From the NCBI GenBank assembly GCA_020441605.1, contig JAGRLX010000175.1:1-32473 (forward strand): DNA of 32,473 nt. Reading direction: 5' to 3'. The notes below the pieces were generated by a model. The model saw nothing but the letters and a program-made list of their open reading frames with translations. It searched no databases and had not been told where the DNA came from. The position numbers were made by a program, and so were the translations under genes. This document shows positions 1-8,313 of this stretch, piece by piece. Within the stretch, counting starts at the first letter, position 1; each line of letters begins with the position of its first letter. The stretch is from Alphaproteobacteria bacterium. Its GTDB lineage: Bacteria; Pseudomonadota; Alphaproteobacteria; Rhizobiales; Aestuariivirgaceae.

Positions 1-971
1 GCCCAGGCAATCATCGCGGCATTGTCGGTACAAAGCCTTGCCGGCGGCACAATCAGATCGAAGCCGTTGCGGCGCGCGGCCTCCTCGAAGCTGGACCGCA
101 GGCGGACATTGGCGGCAACTCCGCCCGCAACGATCAACGCCGGGCGGACAACGTGCGGATGAGCCTCGCGAAACAGGGCAATGGCCCGCTCGAGCCGGTC
201 GTCCATGATTGCCGCAACGGCAGCCTCGAAACTGGCGCAGACATCGGCCACATGCTGTCTGGTGAGGTGGCCCAAATCATGGACGGCTTCACGCACCGCG
301 GTTTTCAATCCGGAGAATGAGAAGTTGCAGTCCTTGCGTCCTTTCAGAGGCCGGGGGAAGTCGAACCTCCTAGGATCGCCGGTGCGCGCATGTACTTCGA
401 CCTGGGGGCCCCCGGGGTAGCCAAGGCCAAGGAGTTTGGCCACCTTGTCGAATGCTTCACCCAGTGCGTCGTCGATGGTTGTGCCAAGGCGATGATAGCG
501 GCCTGCGCCCTCGACGATCTGGAACTGCGTGTGGCCGCCCGAGATCAGCAGCAACAGGTAGGGGAATTCACACGGCCCCAGCAGGCGCGCTGTCAGAGCA
601 TGCCCTTCGAGATGGTTGACCGCCAGCAGTGGCTTGGCGTGCGCCATCGCGATGGCTTTCGCCATGGTCAGACCGACAATCACACCGCCGAGAAGCCCCG
701 GGCCAGCCGTTGCCGCAACGCCGTCCAGGGCCTCAAAACCGAGGCCGGCATCGGCCATAGCCTCGCCGATCAGCCGATCGAGATGGTTGACATGAGCGCG
801 TGCGGCAATTTCGGGAACGACACCACCGAAGGGCGCATGGTCCTTAACCTGGGACAGAACGACATTGGAAAGAATTTCGCCCCTTCCGTCAGGACTGCGT
901 CGCACCACAGCGGCGGCGGTCTCGTCGCAGGACGTCTCAATGCCGAGAATGTGGATCGAAGCTGCGGCCAT
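1..971 (-). CDS. tsaD: tRNA N6-adenosine threonylcarbamoyltransferase TsaD, C-terminus cut by window edge
   Basis: TsaD transfers the threonylcarbamoyl group from threonylcarbamoyl-AMP to A37 of ANN-decoding tRNAs, working with TsaB and TsaE in the cytoplasm. The frame is open from an ATG at 971 to the window edge, giving 323 visible residues. Reading it gives the N-terminal ASKHA-fold start with IETSCDET (residues 11-18), the metal-binding pair H120-x3-H124 in NHLEGHA, and near the edge the [14 protein letters not shown] stretch that normally sits about 30 residues before the end. The protein therefore looks intact with only its tail missing. It diverges from hemC across a 73-base gap, an arrangement I recall as common in Hyphomicrobiales. 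The identity is secure; only the 3' end cannot be checked here. Confidence 0.95.
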   Translation of the reverse strand, partial: MAAASIHILGIETSCDETAAAVVRRSPDGRGEILSNVVLSQVKDHAPFGGVVPEIAARAHVNHLDRLIGEAMADAGLGFEALDGVAATAGPGLLGGVIVGLTMAKAIAMAHAKPLLAVNHLEGHALTARLLGPCEFPYLLLLISGGHTQFQIVEGAGRYHRLGTTIDDALGEAFDKVAKLLGLGYPGGPQVEVHARTGDPRRFDFPRPLKGRKDCNFSFSGLKTAVREAVHDLGHLTRQHVADVCASFEAAVAAIMDDRLERAIALFREAHPHVVRPALIVAGGVAANVRLRSSFEEAARRNGFDLIVPPARLCTDNAAMIAW

Positions 972-1044
972 CGAAAGGGTGACGTCTCCAGATAATCTGC
1001 TATGAGAGGCTCTGCCTGTAGCATCCTGCGGATATGACTTGCAA

Positions 1045-1959
1045 ATGCCGAAACTGAAGATCGGAACACGGGGCTCGCCCCTGGCTCTCGCCCAGGCGCA
1101 TGAAACCAGATCGCGCCTCATGGCGGCCCATGCGCTGACCGAAAGCGACATCGAAATCGTGGTGATCACCACCACCGGGGACCGCATCCGCGACCGGCCA
1201 TTGTCCGAGATCGGTGGCAAGGGCCTGTTCACCAAGGAGATTGAGGAAGCGCTGTTCGCCGGCGACATCCACCTGGCGGTCCATTCGATGAAGGACATGC
1301 CAGCGCAGTTGCCGGATGGATTGGTCATGGCGGCCTATCTGCCGCGGGAAGACGCGCGCGATGCCTTCCTGAGCCCGGTCGTGGCTTCGATCGACGATCT
1401 GCCGATGGGTGCTACGGTCGGATCGTCGTCGGTCAGGCGGGCGGCCCAACTGAAGCGCCTGCGGCCCGATCTCGACGTCATTCAATTCCGCGGCAATGTC
1501 GAGACCCGGCTGCGAAAGCTGGCCGAAGGGGTGGCACAGGCAACCTTTCTTGCCTGCGCCGGCCTCAACCGGCTGGGACTGGCCAGCAAGATCACTTCCA
1601 TCGTTCCCATCGACAAGATGCTGCCGGCAGTGGCTCAGGGGTGCATCGGCATCGAATGCCGCGTCGCGGACAGCGTCACCCGCGGCATGCTGGACGCGAT
1701 CAATCACGGCCCCACTGAAACCGTCGTCACCTGCGAGCGTGCTTTTCTCGCTGCGCTAGACGGTTCGTGCCGCACGCCGCTCGCCGGACATGCGGTGCTC
1801 GAAGGTGGCATCATCCGGTTTCGCGGCGAGGCGCTCACCCATGACGGCGCCCACTGCTTCGACACGCGCCGGGATGGTGCCCCCGCCGATGCCGAACGCA
1901 TGGGACGCGAAGCGGGTGAGGAGGTCAAGGCGCGGGGTGGCGCGCTGATCGCCTATTGA
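1045..1959 (+). CDS. hemC: hydroxymethylbilane synthase (porphobilinogen deaminase)
   Basis: HemC polymerises four porphobilinogen molecules into hydroxymethylbilane, the third common step of heme synthesis. The 304-residue product has the usual length. It shows the N-terminal [13 protein letters not shown] motif, the catalytic Asp84 in SMKD, the paired arginines in [10 protein letters not shown], and Cys242 in GSCRTP, which carries the dipyrromethane cofactor. I chose the ATG at 1045; an in-frame TTG at 1039 would add two residues but has no better ribosome site. The stop overlaps the hemD start by one base (TGATG), so the two are translationally coupled as the first genes of a hemC-hemD-mitofilin-hemY operon. 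Confidence 0.96.
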   Translation: MPKLKIGTRGSPLALAQAHETRSRLMAAHALTESDIEIVVITTTGDRIRDRPLSEIGGKGLFTKEIEEALFAGDIHLAVHSMKDMPAQLPDGLVMAAYLPREDARDAFLSPVVASIDDLPMGATVGSSSVRRAAQLKRLRPDLDVIQFRGNVETRLRKLAEGVAQATFLACAGLNRLGLASKITSIVPIDKMLPAVAQGCIGIECRVADSVTRGMLDAINHGPTETVVTCERAFLAALDGSCRTPLAGHAVLEGGIIRFRGEALTHDGAHCFDTRRDGAPADAERMGREAGEEVKARGGALIAY

Positions 1960-2669
1960 TGCGCGTCATCGTCACCCGGCCGGAAGACGACGCGGCATCG
2001 CTCCGGGGCGACCTCGAACGCCTGGGACATGACGTCATCGTCCAGCCGCTCCTGCTGATCGTTCGGCGCGCTGGGGTGGCCATTCCACAGCTTCCCTATC
2101 AGGCGGTCCTGGCCACCAGCGCCAATGGCATAAGGTGCCTGCCCACGCTGGGCAGCCTTCGCGATCTGCCGATGCTGACAGTGGGACAGCAGTCGCTTGC
2201 CGCAGCCAAGGCCGCAGGCTTTACGAATGCCGAGGCCCATGGCGGTGATGTTCATGGGCTCGCCGACCATGTGCACGCGGTGTTGAGACCTGAAAACGGC
2301 CCCCTCCTCTATCTCGCAGGCGCGGAGGTGGCGGGTGACCTGCAGGCGCAATTGACGGCGGTAGGATTTCACTGCGTGAAGGTGGTTCTCTACGATGCCG
2401 TTCCGGCGCAGAGCCTTGGCGCCGCCGGTTGGGCTCTCAAGGATGGCCGGGCCGATGCGGTCCTGCTCTATTCGCCACGCACCGCGAGGATCTGGCTGTC
2501 GCTGGTCAAGGCGCAGGGCGTCGAGGACCAGGCGGCCAGTCTCTTCACTCTTTGCTTGTCACGCAACGTTGCCGTGCAACTGCCAGGCTCATGGCGGATT
2601 CATGTCGCGGAAAAGCCCGATAATGCTGCGATGTTGGGCCTGCTTGAACATCTGGCGGGAACAGTCTAG
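1959..2669 (+). CDS. hemD: uroporphyrinogen-III synthase
   Basis: HemD closes and inverts ring D of hydroxymethylbilane to make uroporphyrinogen III. The product is 236 residues, normal for the family. It begins with the [12 protein letters not shown] motif typical of HemD and has the second-domain signature around LYLAGAEVAGDL and the ADAVLLYSPRTARIW stretch. The family is poorly conserved in sequence, so position in the operon, directly after hemC with a one-base overlap, is part of the evidence. The ATG at 1959 is chosen over the TTG at 1956, which lies within the hemC stop region. A 9-base gap separates it from the next gene. Confidence 0.94.
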   Translation: MRVIVTRPEDDAASLRGDLERLGHDVIVQPLLLIVRRAGVAIPQLPYQAVLATSANGIRCLPTLGSLRDLPMLTVGQQSLAAAKAAGFTNAEAHGGDVHGLADHVHAVLRPENGPLLYLAGAEVAGDLQAQLTAVGFHCVKVVLYDAVPAQSLGAAGWALKDGRADAVLLYSPRTARIWLSLVKAQGVEDQAASLFTLCLSRNVAVQLPGSWRIHVAEKPDNAAMLGLLEHLAGTV

Positions 2670-2678
2670 GCCAACCCT

Positions 2679-3908
2679 ATGAGCGATGAATCGAAAGCCG
2701 ACGACACAGGTCCACTGAAGCCGCAGGTCATTGATCTCCAAGCTGAAGAGGTCACGGTGAACGCCGATGACAGGCCCAATGCCGACGCCGGGGCCGCTCG
2801 AGGGGGGTCCAGTTCCGATGCGGCGGGCGAGAGCCACGAGGCCAAGGAGGCGGATGAGGCGCGGCCACAGCCATCGCGACCTGTCGAGAAGCGCAAGCCA
2901 TCGCGCGGCGCCATCTGGGTTCTTGCCGCGCTCGGGCTTGGCCTGGTGGGCGGCGGCTGGATCTATCGCGATGTGCTCTCCGGCTATTTTCCCAGTGATG
3001 CCATGATGGCGATGAAGGATCGCCTCGACGTGATTGAAACAAACGGCAGGACGGTGCAGGACCAGCTGCTGGCGGTCAGCCAGGCCTCGGAATCGTCTGC
3101 CAAGGCCATCGCCGACCTCGAGGGTCCGTTGGCCGCAGTATCGAAAAGCCTGAGCGATACACGTTCCAAGGTCGAGAGTTTTGATCAGCGGATTGCCGCC
3201 GTCGAATCGGCTGTCAAGTCGGCGGCCGGCGATCTCGACGCACTGCGCAGCGCTGTCGCCCAGGGCGGTGGTTCCGCGACCGGCAGCATCGACACGGCGG
3301 CCCTCGCTGCGCTCAACCAGCGCATTGACGCCCTCGAGAAGGACATCAACAGCCTCAAGTCCACAGCGGGCGGCGGCGAAGCGGCGGCGACAACGGCCGC
3401 CCTGTCGCAAGCCCTGGCCGATCTCAAGGCCAAGATTGGCGGTGGTGTGGCCTTCGCGGCCGAGTTTGATCGCGTCGCCCGCATGGTGCCCGCCGCTGCC
3501 GGGCTCGATGTTCTTGCCGTGCATGCCGAGGCGGGATTGCCGGCGCCAGCCGGTCTTGCGGAAGAATTGCGCGCTGTCATTCCCAACCTCCCGAAACCGG
3601 AAAAACAAGAACTGGCGTCCGACGGCGGTTATCTCGATTCGATCTGGGAGGGGCTTTCGAGCATCATCACGATCCGCGAGATCGGCGAGGCCGACTGGCA
3701 GGCGTTAGCCGAGAAATGCATGGGCCTTGCTGAGGGTGGCGATCTCCCGCAGGCCATCGCGCTGATCGATGCGGCAGAAGGCAGCAAGCCCGTCGCGCTC
3801 ACCCAATGGCGCGATCGGGCCGCGGCGCGATTGAAGCTCGAGTCGGCGCTCGACAGCGTGTCACAGGCGGTGCTCCGGCAAATTTCGGCCTTGGGTGGCG
3901 CACAATGA
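2679..3908 (+). CDS. mitofilin/Mic60-like inner-membrane protein (COG4223 type)
   Basis: This 409-residue protein has a low-complexity, acidic, Pro/Ala-rich cytoplasmic N-terminus (about 1-77), a single membrane span (about 78-97), then a long periplasmic region with coiled-coil character (about 105-260) and a helical C-terminal part (about 265-400). That order matches the alphaproteobacterial mitofilin/Mic60 homologues, which are regularly encoded between hemD and hemY and are implicated in membrane curvature and envelope contact sites. The ATG at 2679 follows hemD by 9 bases, and its stop overlaps the hemY start by 4 bases. The family assignment rests on architecture and context, since such proteins share little sequence. 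A role in membrane organisation is known for relatives, not shown here. Confidence 0.82.
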   Translation: MSDESKADDTGPLKPQVIDLQAEEVTVNADDRPNADAGAARGGSSSDAAGESHEAKEADEARPQPSRPVEKRKPSRGAIWVLAALGLGLVGGGWIYRDVLSGYFPSDAMMAMKDRLDVIETNGRTVQDQLLAVSQASESSAKAIADLEGPLAAVSKSLSDTRSKVESFDQRIAAVESAVKSAAGDLDALRSAVAQGGGSATGSIDTAALAALNQRIDALEKDINSLKSTAGGGEAAATTAALSQALADLKAKIGGGVAFAAEFDRVARMVPAAAGLDVLAVHAEAGLPAPAGLAEELRAVIPNLPKPEKQELASDGGYLDSIWEGLSSIITIREIGEADWQALAEKCMGLAEGGDLPQAIALIDAAEGSKPVALTQWRDRAAARLKLESALDSVSQAVLRQISALGGAQ

Positions 3909-5371
3909 TCAAGCTGGTGTGGCGCTTCGCCCTTGTCGTCGCACTGGCGGCGGGCTTTGCCTGGCTCGCCGACCGCCCGGGCACACTCACCATTCGCTGG
4001 CTGGGCCATGAAATCGAGATGACCTTCATCGTCGGTGTGGCGCTTGGGCTTGCTGGCGTGGTGGCGCTGTGGTTCTTGTGGAGCCTGTTCCGGCGCCTCT
4101 GGCACAGCCCGCAGGCGGTTGGTCAGTATTGGCGCTTTCGGAAGAACCGCCGGGGATATGAGTCGCTGTCACAGGGCATCATCGCCGCGGGTGCGGGCGA
4201 TGCCGCCGCTGCATCGAAGCATGCAGCCATTGCCGGAAATGCGTTGAGCGATGAACCGCTCGTCAATGTGCTGGCCGCGCAAGCGGCCCAGTTGAAGGGC
4301 GATCGGGCCTCGGTGAAGCGCATCTTCGAAGCCATGTCGAAATCGCCGGACACCGAGGCGCTGGGTCTCCGCGGCCTGTTCGTCGAGGCCCGGCAGGCGG
4401 GCGATGTGGCTCAGGCACGGGCACTTGCCGAGCGGGCCCTGGCGCTGAACCCGCGCCTGGCCTGGGCGTCGACGGCGGTCCTGCTCTTGCAGTCCGCTTC
4501 CCATGACTGGGCAGCAGCCGCGGCCACCCTCGCCCAACAGGCAAAGTCCGGCGTCCTGGCGGCCGAAGAAGCCCATCGCAAGCAGGCTGCCATGCTCGCC
4601 GCGCAAGCGATGGCTATCGAAGACAGCGACCGGGCCAAAGCCATCGAAATCGCCACGCGGGCCCACAAGCTCGATCCGGCGTTGGTGCCTGCAGCGCTGG
4701 TGGCCGCGCGCGCCCTAATCGCCGACGGGTCGCAACGCAAGGCCGGCAAATTGTTGCGCGAAACGTGGGGTCTCGCACCCCACGCCGATATCGCCGAGGT
4801 CTATGGCAATCTCAGACCCGGTGAAGGCCCAGAGGCCCGCTTCGAGCGGGTGCGCGACCTGGTAAGCGATGTGTCCGGTGGTGTCGAAGGCGCCTATGCA
4901 TTGGCCCGTGCCGCAGTGCGCGCCCAGCGCTGGGATGTCGCCCGCAAGACTCTGGAGCCCTTCCTCGATGGGCGTCCACAGGCTCGCATCTGTGCCCTGG
5001 TGGCCGATGTCGAGGAAGCCCAGGGCGACAAGGGGCGGGCCCGCGAGTGGCTGGCCCGGGCCGTGCGCGCACCGCGCGATCCGATGTGGGTCTCGGACGG
5101 CGTCGCCAGCCCGCGCTGGACACCGGTTTCGCCGGTTTCAGGCGAAATCGTGCCGTGCGAGTGGAAGGAACCCTTCGACATGCCCGAAGATCTCGAGGCG
5201 GATTCTCTTTCCCCGCCCACGCCACAGCCTGTGCAGAGGGTGGCTGCGCCAGAGGTCGAATTACAACAGAAGATCGTGCATCATCGGCCACCGGATGACC
5301 CCGGGGTGCCCGAAGACTTCTCTGACCCGCGAGAAACGGTCCGCCGTCCACCCGATGCATGGCACGGTTGA
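3905..5371 (+). CDS. hemY: HemY, membrane-anchored TPR protein of the heme operon
   Basis: The 488-residue product starts with two hydrophobic spans (about 4-20 and 40-63), the HemY N-terminal domain, followed by a long array of TPR-like helical repeats rich in Ala, Glu and Arg (about 90-390). The C-terminus contains the conserved DPMWVSDGVASPRW-type segment and then a Pro-rich acidic tail. HemY in other bacteria is an inner-membrane protein linked to late heme synthesis; it is not the protoporphyrinogen oxidase that shares the name in Gram-positives. The frame stays open upstream to 3806 inside the mitofilin gene, but the ATG at 3905 overlaps the previous stop (ATGA) and gives the expected N-terminus. 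It is the last gene of the operon. Confidence 0.92.
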   Translation: MIKLVWRFALVVALAAGFAWLADRPGTLTIRWLGHEIEMTFIVGVALGLAGVVALWFLWSLFRRLWHSPQAVGQYWRFRKNRRGYESLSQGIIAAGAGDAAAASKHAAIAGNALSDEPLVNVLAAQAAQLKGDRASVKRIFEAMSKSPDTEALGLRGLFVEARQAGDVAQARALAERALALNPRLAWASTAVLLLQSASHDWAAAAATLAQQAKSGVLAAEEAHRKQAAMLAAQAMAIEDSDRAKAIEIATRAHKLDPALVPAALVAARALIADGSQRKAGKLLRETWGLAPHADIAEVYGNLRPGEGPEARFERVRDLVSDVSGGVEGAYALARAAVRAQRWDVARKTLEPFLDGRPQARICALVADVEEAQGDKGRAREWLARAVRAPRDPMWVSDGVASPRWTPVSPVSGEIVPCEWKEPFDMPEDLEADSLSPPTPQPVQRVAAPEVELQQKIVHHRPPDDPGVPEDFSDPRETVRRPPDAWHG

Positions 5372-5551
5372 AATGCCGGACGAAACCGTCTATCGCTTCG
5401 CCTTGACGGACCCCAGACCGAGTGCCGATTGCTTGGCCTGTCGAAAGTGACATTGCTCAGCTGGCGATGCGCTGCACGACCGGGCGAGAAGATCGGCAAC
5501 GGGCTAGGGGTCAGCGTCACATAGGAATGGCTCTTCATCGGCCATTCACGG

Positions 5552-5627
5552 GCCGCTTTAGCTCAGTCGGTAGAGCACCGCATTCGTAATGCGGGGGTCG
5601 CGTGTTCGAGTCACGCAAGCGGCACCA
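5552..5627 (+). tRNA. tRNA-Thr (anticodon CGT)
   Basis: A complete cloverleaf can be folded by eye. The acceptor stem is 5552-5558 with 5617-5623, the D stem 5561-5564 with 5573-5576, the anticodon stem 5578-5582 with 5590-5594, and the T stem 5600-5604 with 5612-5616; discriminator A and an encoded CCA end the gene at 5627. The anticodon CGT at 5585-5587 reads ACG codons. The gene lies between the heme operon and a truncated integrase on the same strand, so its 3' end is the likely attachment site used by that integrase. Confidence 0.96.
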
Positions 5628-5738
5628 GACCTCAATCCAAAGCCATCCGATAACGTCCAAAGCCTCTCCAGAAACATTGATTTTTCGGGACTTACTGGCC
5701 AATGGCGTCCAGGGCGATCCGTGGACAGCCGAAAAAAG

Positions 5739-5790
5739 TGGCGGTATAAATTGGCGGTATCTCGAAATACCGTCTTTTCAGATACCGCCA
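5739..5790. repeat. short direct and inverted repeats upstream of the integrase remnant
   Basis: TGGCGGTAT occurs as two direct copies at 5739-5747 and 5752-5760, 13 bases apart. It recurs inverted as GATACCGCCA at 5781-5790, which pairs perfectly with TGGCGGTATC at 5752-5761. A nested GGTAT/ATACC pair lies at 5757-5771. Repeats of this kind just before a DUF4102-type integrase, and downstream of the tRNA it targets, are most simply recombinase arm-type binding sites or an operator for the integrase promoter. The repeats are seen directly; the role is inferred. Confidence 0.6.
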
Positions 5791-5806
5791 TTTCGGAGTG
5801 ACCATC

Positions 5807-6412
5807 ATGGCATGGACGCGGAACAAGCTGACCGATCTTCAAATCCGAGCGGTGAAGCCCAACGCCAGCATCCAGAAGCTGGCCGATGGCCGTGGGCTGC
5901 AACTCTGGATCATGCCTCGGGGTGGGCGGTACTGGAGGCTGGAATTCAGGCACCTCGGCAAGAGAAAGCTCTTGTCCCTCGGAACCTACCCGGACCTGAC
6001 GCTGGAAAAGGCCCGCGCAAGGGCCGACGAAGCGCGCCAACAAATCGCCGATGGTCAGGACCCGACTGCGATCAAGAGGATGAAGAAGGCCGAGCGGAAG
6101 GTTGCCGCCGAAAATACATTCGCGGCGGTGGCAGAGCGGCTTGTGGCCAAGAAACGGAAGGATGGCCGGGCCGACGTCACAATTGCCAAGATGGACTGGA
6201 TACTCGGGAAGCTGAAGCTGTCCCTCGGATCATGCCCGATTGCCACTATCCGGACGCCCGAGATCATTCAGGCCCTCAAGAAGGAAGAAGACGCCGATAA
6301 TCTCGAAACGGCCCGGCGCATGCGAACAGTGATCGGGGAAGTCTTTCGTCACACCAATACGACAAGGACTTCTCCGGCCAGCAGGGAGACAACATCGGTG
6401 TCAACGTCCTGA
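5807..6412 (+). pseudogene. truncated tyrosine-recombinase integrase (DUF4102/P4 type), catalytic domain missing
   Basis: The reading frame encodes an N-terminal DUF4102 DNA-binding domain (residues about 1-90, with the ADGRGLQLWI and LSLGTYPDLTLEKAR signatures) and the SAM-like core-binding domain (about 100-185). The family-like sequence stops near residue 183 (VIGEVFRH), followed by about 18 unrelated residues to a stop. Full-length integrases of this type are about 400 residues and carry the R-H-R-Y catalytic site after this point, so the gene is a disabled 5' fragment. The ATG at 5807 is preceded by GGAGTGA with 5-base spacing; a GTG at 5798 is less likely. It lies 180 bases past tRNA-Thr and probably once integrated there. 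Confidence 0.85.
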
Positions 6413-6462
6413 TCGATCATCTCTATGTGTTTGAGGCCGATAGCGGCAAACGAATCCGCTGA
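6352..6462 (+). pseudogene. C-terminal fragment resembling a sugar/polyol ABC-transporter ATPase tail
   Basis: In a second frame, directly after the integrase homology ends, 36 codons read like the end of a real protein and finish at TGA 6460-6462. The pattern includes GDNIGVNV followed by HLYVFEADSGKRI, which resembles the TOBE-domain end of MalK/UgpC-type ATPases (commonly HLFDAETGKRI-like). No start codon or upstream domain is present. I read it as a fragment joined to the integrase remnant by a deletion. The identification is from memory of family ends and is tentative. Confidence 0.4.
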
Positions 6463-6897
6463 CCTGAACAGTCTGCGTGACGCACTCAAATATCGCCTTT
6501 GATTGGCTGTCGTGGCCGACAAACGCACGTCGTCCATCGATAACGCCAACTTACGCATGATCGCGTCCGGTGAACCCAGGTTACTGTGGCTGCATTCCGC
6601 GTTCGAAAGCGGAGTTGCCAGCACATGGCGAATGTATCACGACGATCGTCAGCCTGCTGGCCTGACCCACGCGCCGGATGCACCGCCATTTGCAATCCGT
6701 TTTTCCGGTGTCGACACGTGCTTGCTTTTCGAGCAGCCAGCCACTTTCCCGCCAGTTCGTCCTTCTCTCGCCCATGGGGGTGCATATCTGACGTTCCCTC
6801 CCGCGCCGGCCATTTCATTTCGGCTGCTTCGCGGGGACATTTCACTTGCAACGGCGAAATATCTGGCCGCATACTGCAACGCAGCAAAGAGAACAGG
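6463..6897. other. 435-base stretch without a recognisable gene
   Basis: This is the longest gene-free stretch in the window. Open frames cross it on both strands, but none translates to a sequence I recognise. The frame of the following ATP-grasp gene is open upstream to 6586, yet those extra codons are Cys/Arg/Phe-rich and unlike the family's N-terminus. A possible promoter lies at its right end (6846-6875). It may be worn-out island DNA. Confidence 0.5.
6846..6875 (+). promoter_or_regulatory. possible sigma-70 promoter of the Anbu cluster
   Basis: TTGCAA at 6846-6851 and CATACT at 6870-6875 are separated by 18 bases and lie 22 bases before the ATP-grasp start. Each hexamer matches the consensus at four of six positions. 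The match is modest and no operator is obvious. Confidence 0.3.
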
Positions 6898-8313
6898 ATG
6901 GCAAATTACTTCGACGAAATGAGTGGCCATTCGGACCTGACCCGCTTTCCCTACCGGGATATCGAGGGCTGGCTGCGCTCACTCGGTCCACATGATGTCG
7001 AACGCGCGCTGAAAGAGGCGGAGGCGATTTTCCGCCGCCAGGGCATCACTTTCGCCGTCTATGGCGACGGCGAGGCCACAGAACGGCTTATCCCGTTCGA
7101 CATCATTCCCCGCATCTTTGCCGCCGCCGAGTGGCGCCGCCTTTCAGCCGGCATCGAACAACGCGTTCGGGCCCTCAACGCCTTCATTCATGACATTTAT
7201 CACCGGCAGGAAATCCTGCGTGCCGGCCGCGTCCCCCAGGACATCATCATTCATAACGAAGCATTCGTGCCGGAGATGGTCGGGGTCAATCCGGCTCGCG
7301 GTCTCTATGCGCATATCATCGGAATCGACATCGTGCGGGTGAACGAGAACGAGTTCTACGTTCTTGAGGACAATTGCCGCACACCTTCGGGCGTGTCCTA
7401 CATGCTCGAGGATCGCGAGGCCATGATGTACCTGTTTCCCGAGCTGTTTTCGCAGCAGCGGGTTGCACCCGTCGAGCACTATCCCGCCATGCTGCGCAAG
7501 ACGCTTGAAAGCGTGGCCCCTGCCGGATGCGATGGCACGCCGACCATTGTGCTGCTCACGCCGGGCATTCACAATTCGGCATTCTTCGAGCATTCCTTCC
7601 TGGCCGACGAGATGGGCGTGGAACTCTGCGAAGGGAGCGATCTCTTCGTGTCCGATGGCTATCTCTACATGCGGACAACCCAGGAGCCGACACGGGTCGA
7701 TGTCGTCTATCGCCGCATCGACGATGCATTTCTGGATCCCCTCACCTTCCGGCCCGACTCGGCACTCGGGGTGCCGGGAATATTCGATGTCTACCGGGCG
7801 GGGCGAGTGACGCTGGTCAATGCTCCGGGCACCGGTATTGCCGATGACAAGGCAATCTACACCTATATCCCGGACGTCATCGAATTCTACACGGGTGAAC
7901 GGCCGCTCCTGAAGAACGTGCCGACGTGGAAATGTGGGCAGCAAGACGATCTCGCCTATGTTCTCGACCATCTCGCCGAACTGGTCGTCAAGGAAACCCA
8001 CGGGTCGGGCGGATACGGCATGCTGGTCGGCCCTACGTCGACGAAGGCCCAGATCGAAGACTTCCGGGCAAAGCTCAAGAGCAATCCCGCCGGCTACATC
8101 GCTCAGCCGACCCTGGCGCTCTCGACAGTGCCAACCTTCACCTCATCCGGTGTCGCTCCAAGGCATGTGGACTTGCGGCCCTTCGTCTTGTCTGGTGACC
8201 GGGTCCGTATCACGCCCGGCGGCCTGACACGCGTGGCTCTCAAGGAGGGATCGCTGGTCGTCAATTCGAGCCAGGGAGGTGGCACAAAAGACACGTGGGT
8301 TTTGGAGGACTGA
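6898..8313 (+). CDS. circularly permuted ATP-grasp protein of the Anbu cluster (COG2308 type)
   Basis: The 471-residue product belongs to the circularly permuted ATP-grasp type-2 family. Visible marks are the N-terminal FPYRDIEGWLRSLG region, the YVLEDNCRTPSGVSYMLEDR stretch, and a Gly-rich phosphate-binding loop H368-GSGGYGM. ATP-grasp enzymes ligate a carboxylate to an amine or thiol through an acyl-phosphate; this family is predicted, not proven, to form peptide-like bonds. The ATG at 6898 has AGAACAGG just upstream and gives the usual family length; the long upstream extension to 6586 is rejected. Its stop overlaps the next start (TGATG). The four genes to 10829 form a known conserved neighbourhood with the Anbu peptidase. 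Confidence 0.93.
   Translation: MANYFDEMSGHSDLTRFPYRDIEGWLRSLGPHDVERALKEAEAIFRRQGITFAVYGDGEATERLIPFDIIPRIFAAAEWRRLSAGIEQRVRALNAFIHDIYHRQEILRAGRVPQDIIIHNEAFVPEMVGVNPARGLYAHIIGIDIVRVNENEFYVLEDNCRTPSGVSYMLEDREAMMYLFPELFSQQRVAPVEHYPAMLRKTLESVAPAGCDGTPTIVLLTPGIHNSAFFEHSFLADEMGVELCEGSDLFVSDGYLYMRTTQEPTRVDVVYRRIDDAFLDPLTFRPDSALGVPGIFDVYRAGRVTLVNAPGTGIADDKAIYTYIPDVIEFYTGERPLLKNVPTWKCGQQDDLAYVLDHLAELVVKETHGSGGYGMLVGPTSTKAQIEDFRAKLKSNPAGYIAQPTLALSTVPTFTSSGVAPRHVDLRPFVLSGDRVRITPGGLTRVALKEGSLVVNSSQGGGTKDTWVLED

Noticed and set aside
390..995. Plus-strand open frame of about 200 codons at the left end
   Set aside because: It is the antisense shadow of tsaD, whose minus-strand translation carries all family motifs.
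6349..6624. Minus-strand open frame of 91 codons beside the integrase remnant
   Set aside because: No recognisable motif; it is antisense to the better-supported ABC-ATPase tail and has no ribosome site I can defend.
6586..6897. Upstream extension of the ATP-grasp frame by 104 codons
   Set aside because: The extra codons are Cys/Arg/Phe-rich and unlike the family; the ATG at 6898 has a ribosome site and gives the normal length.
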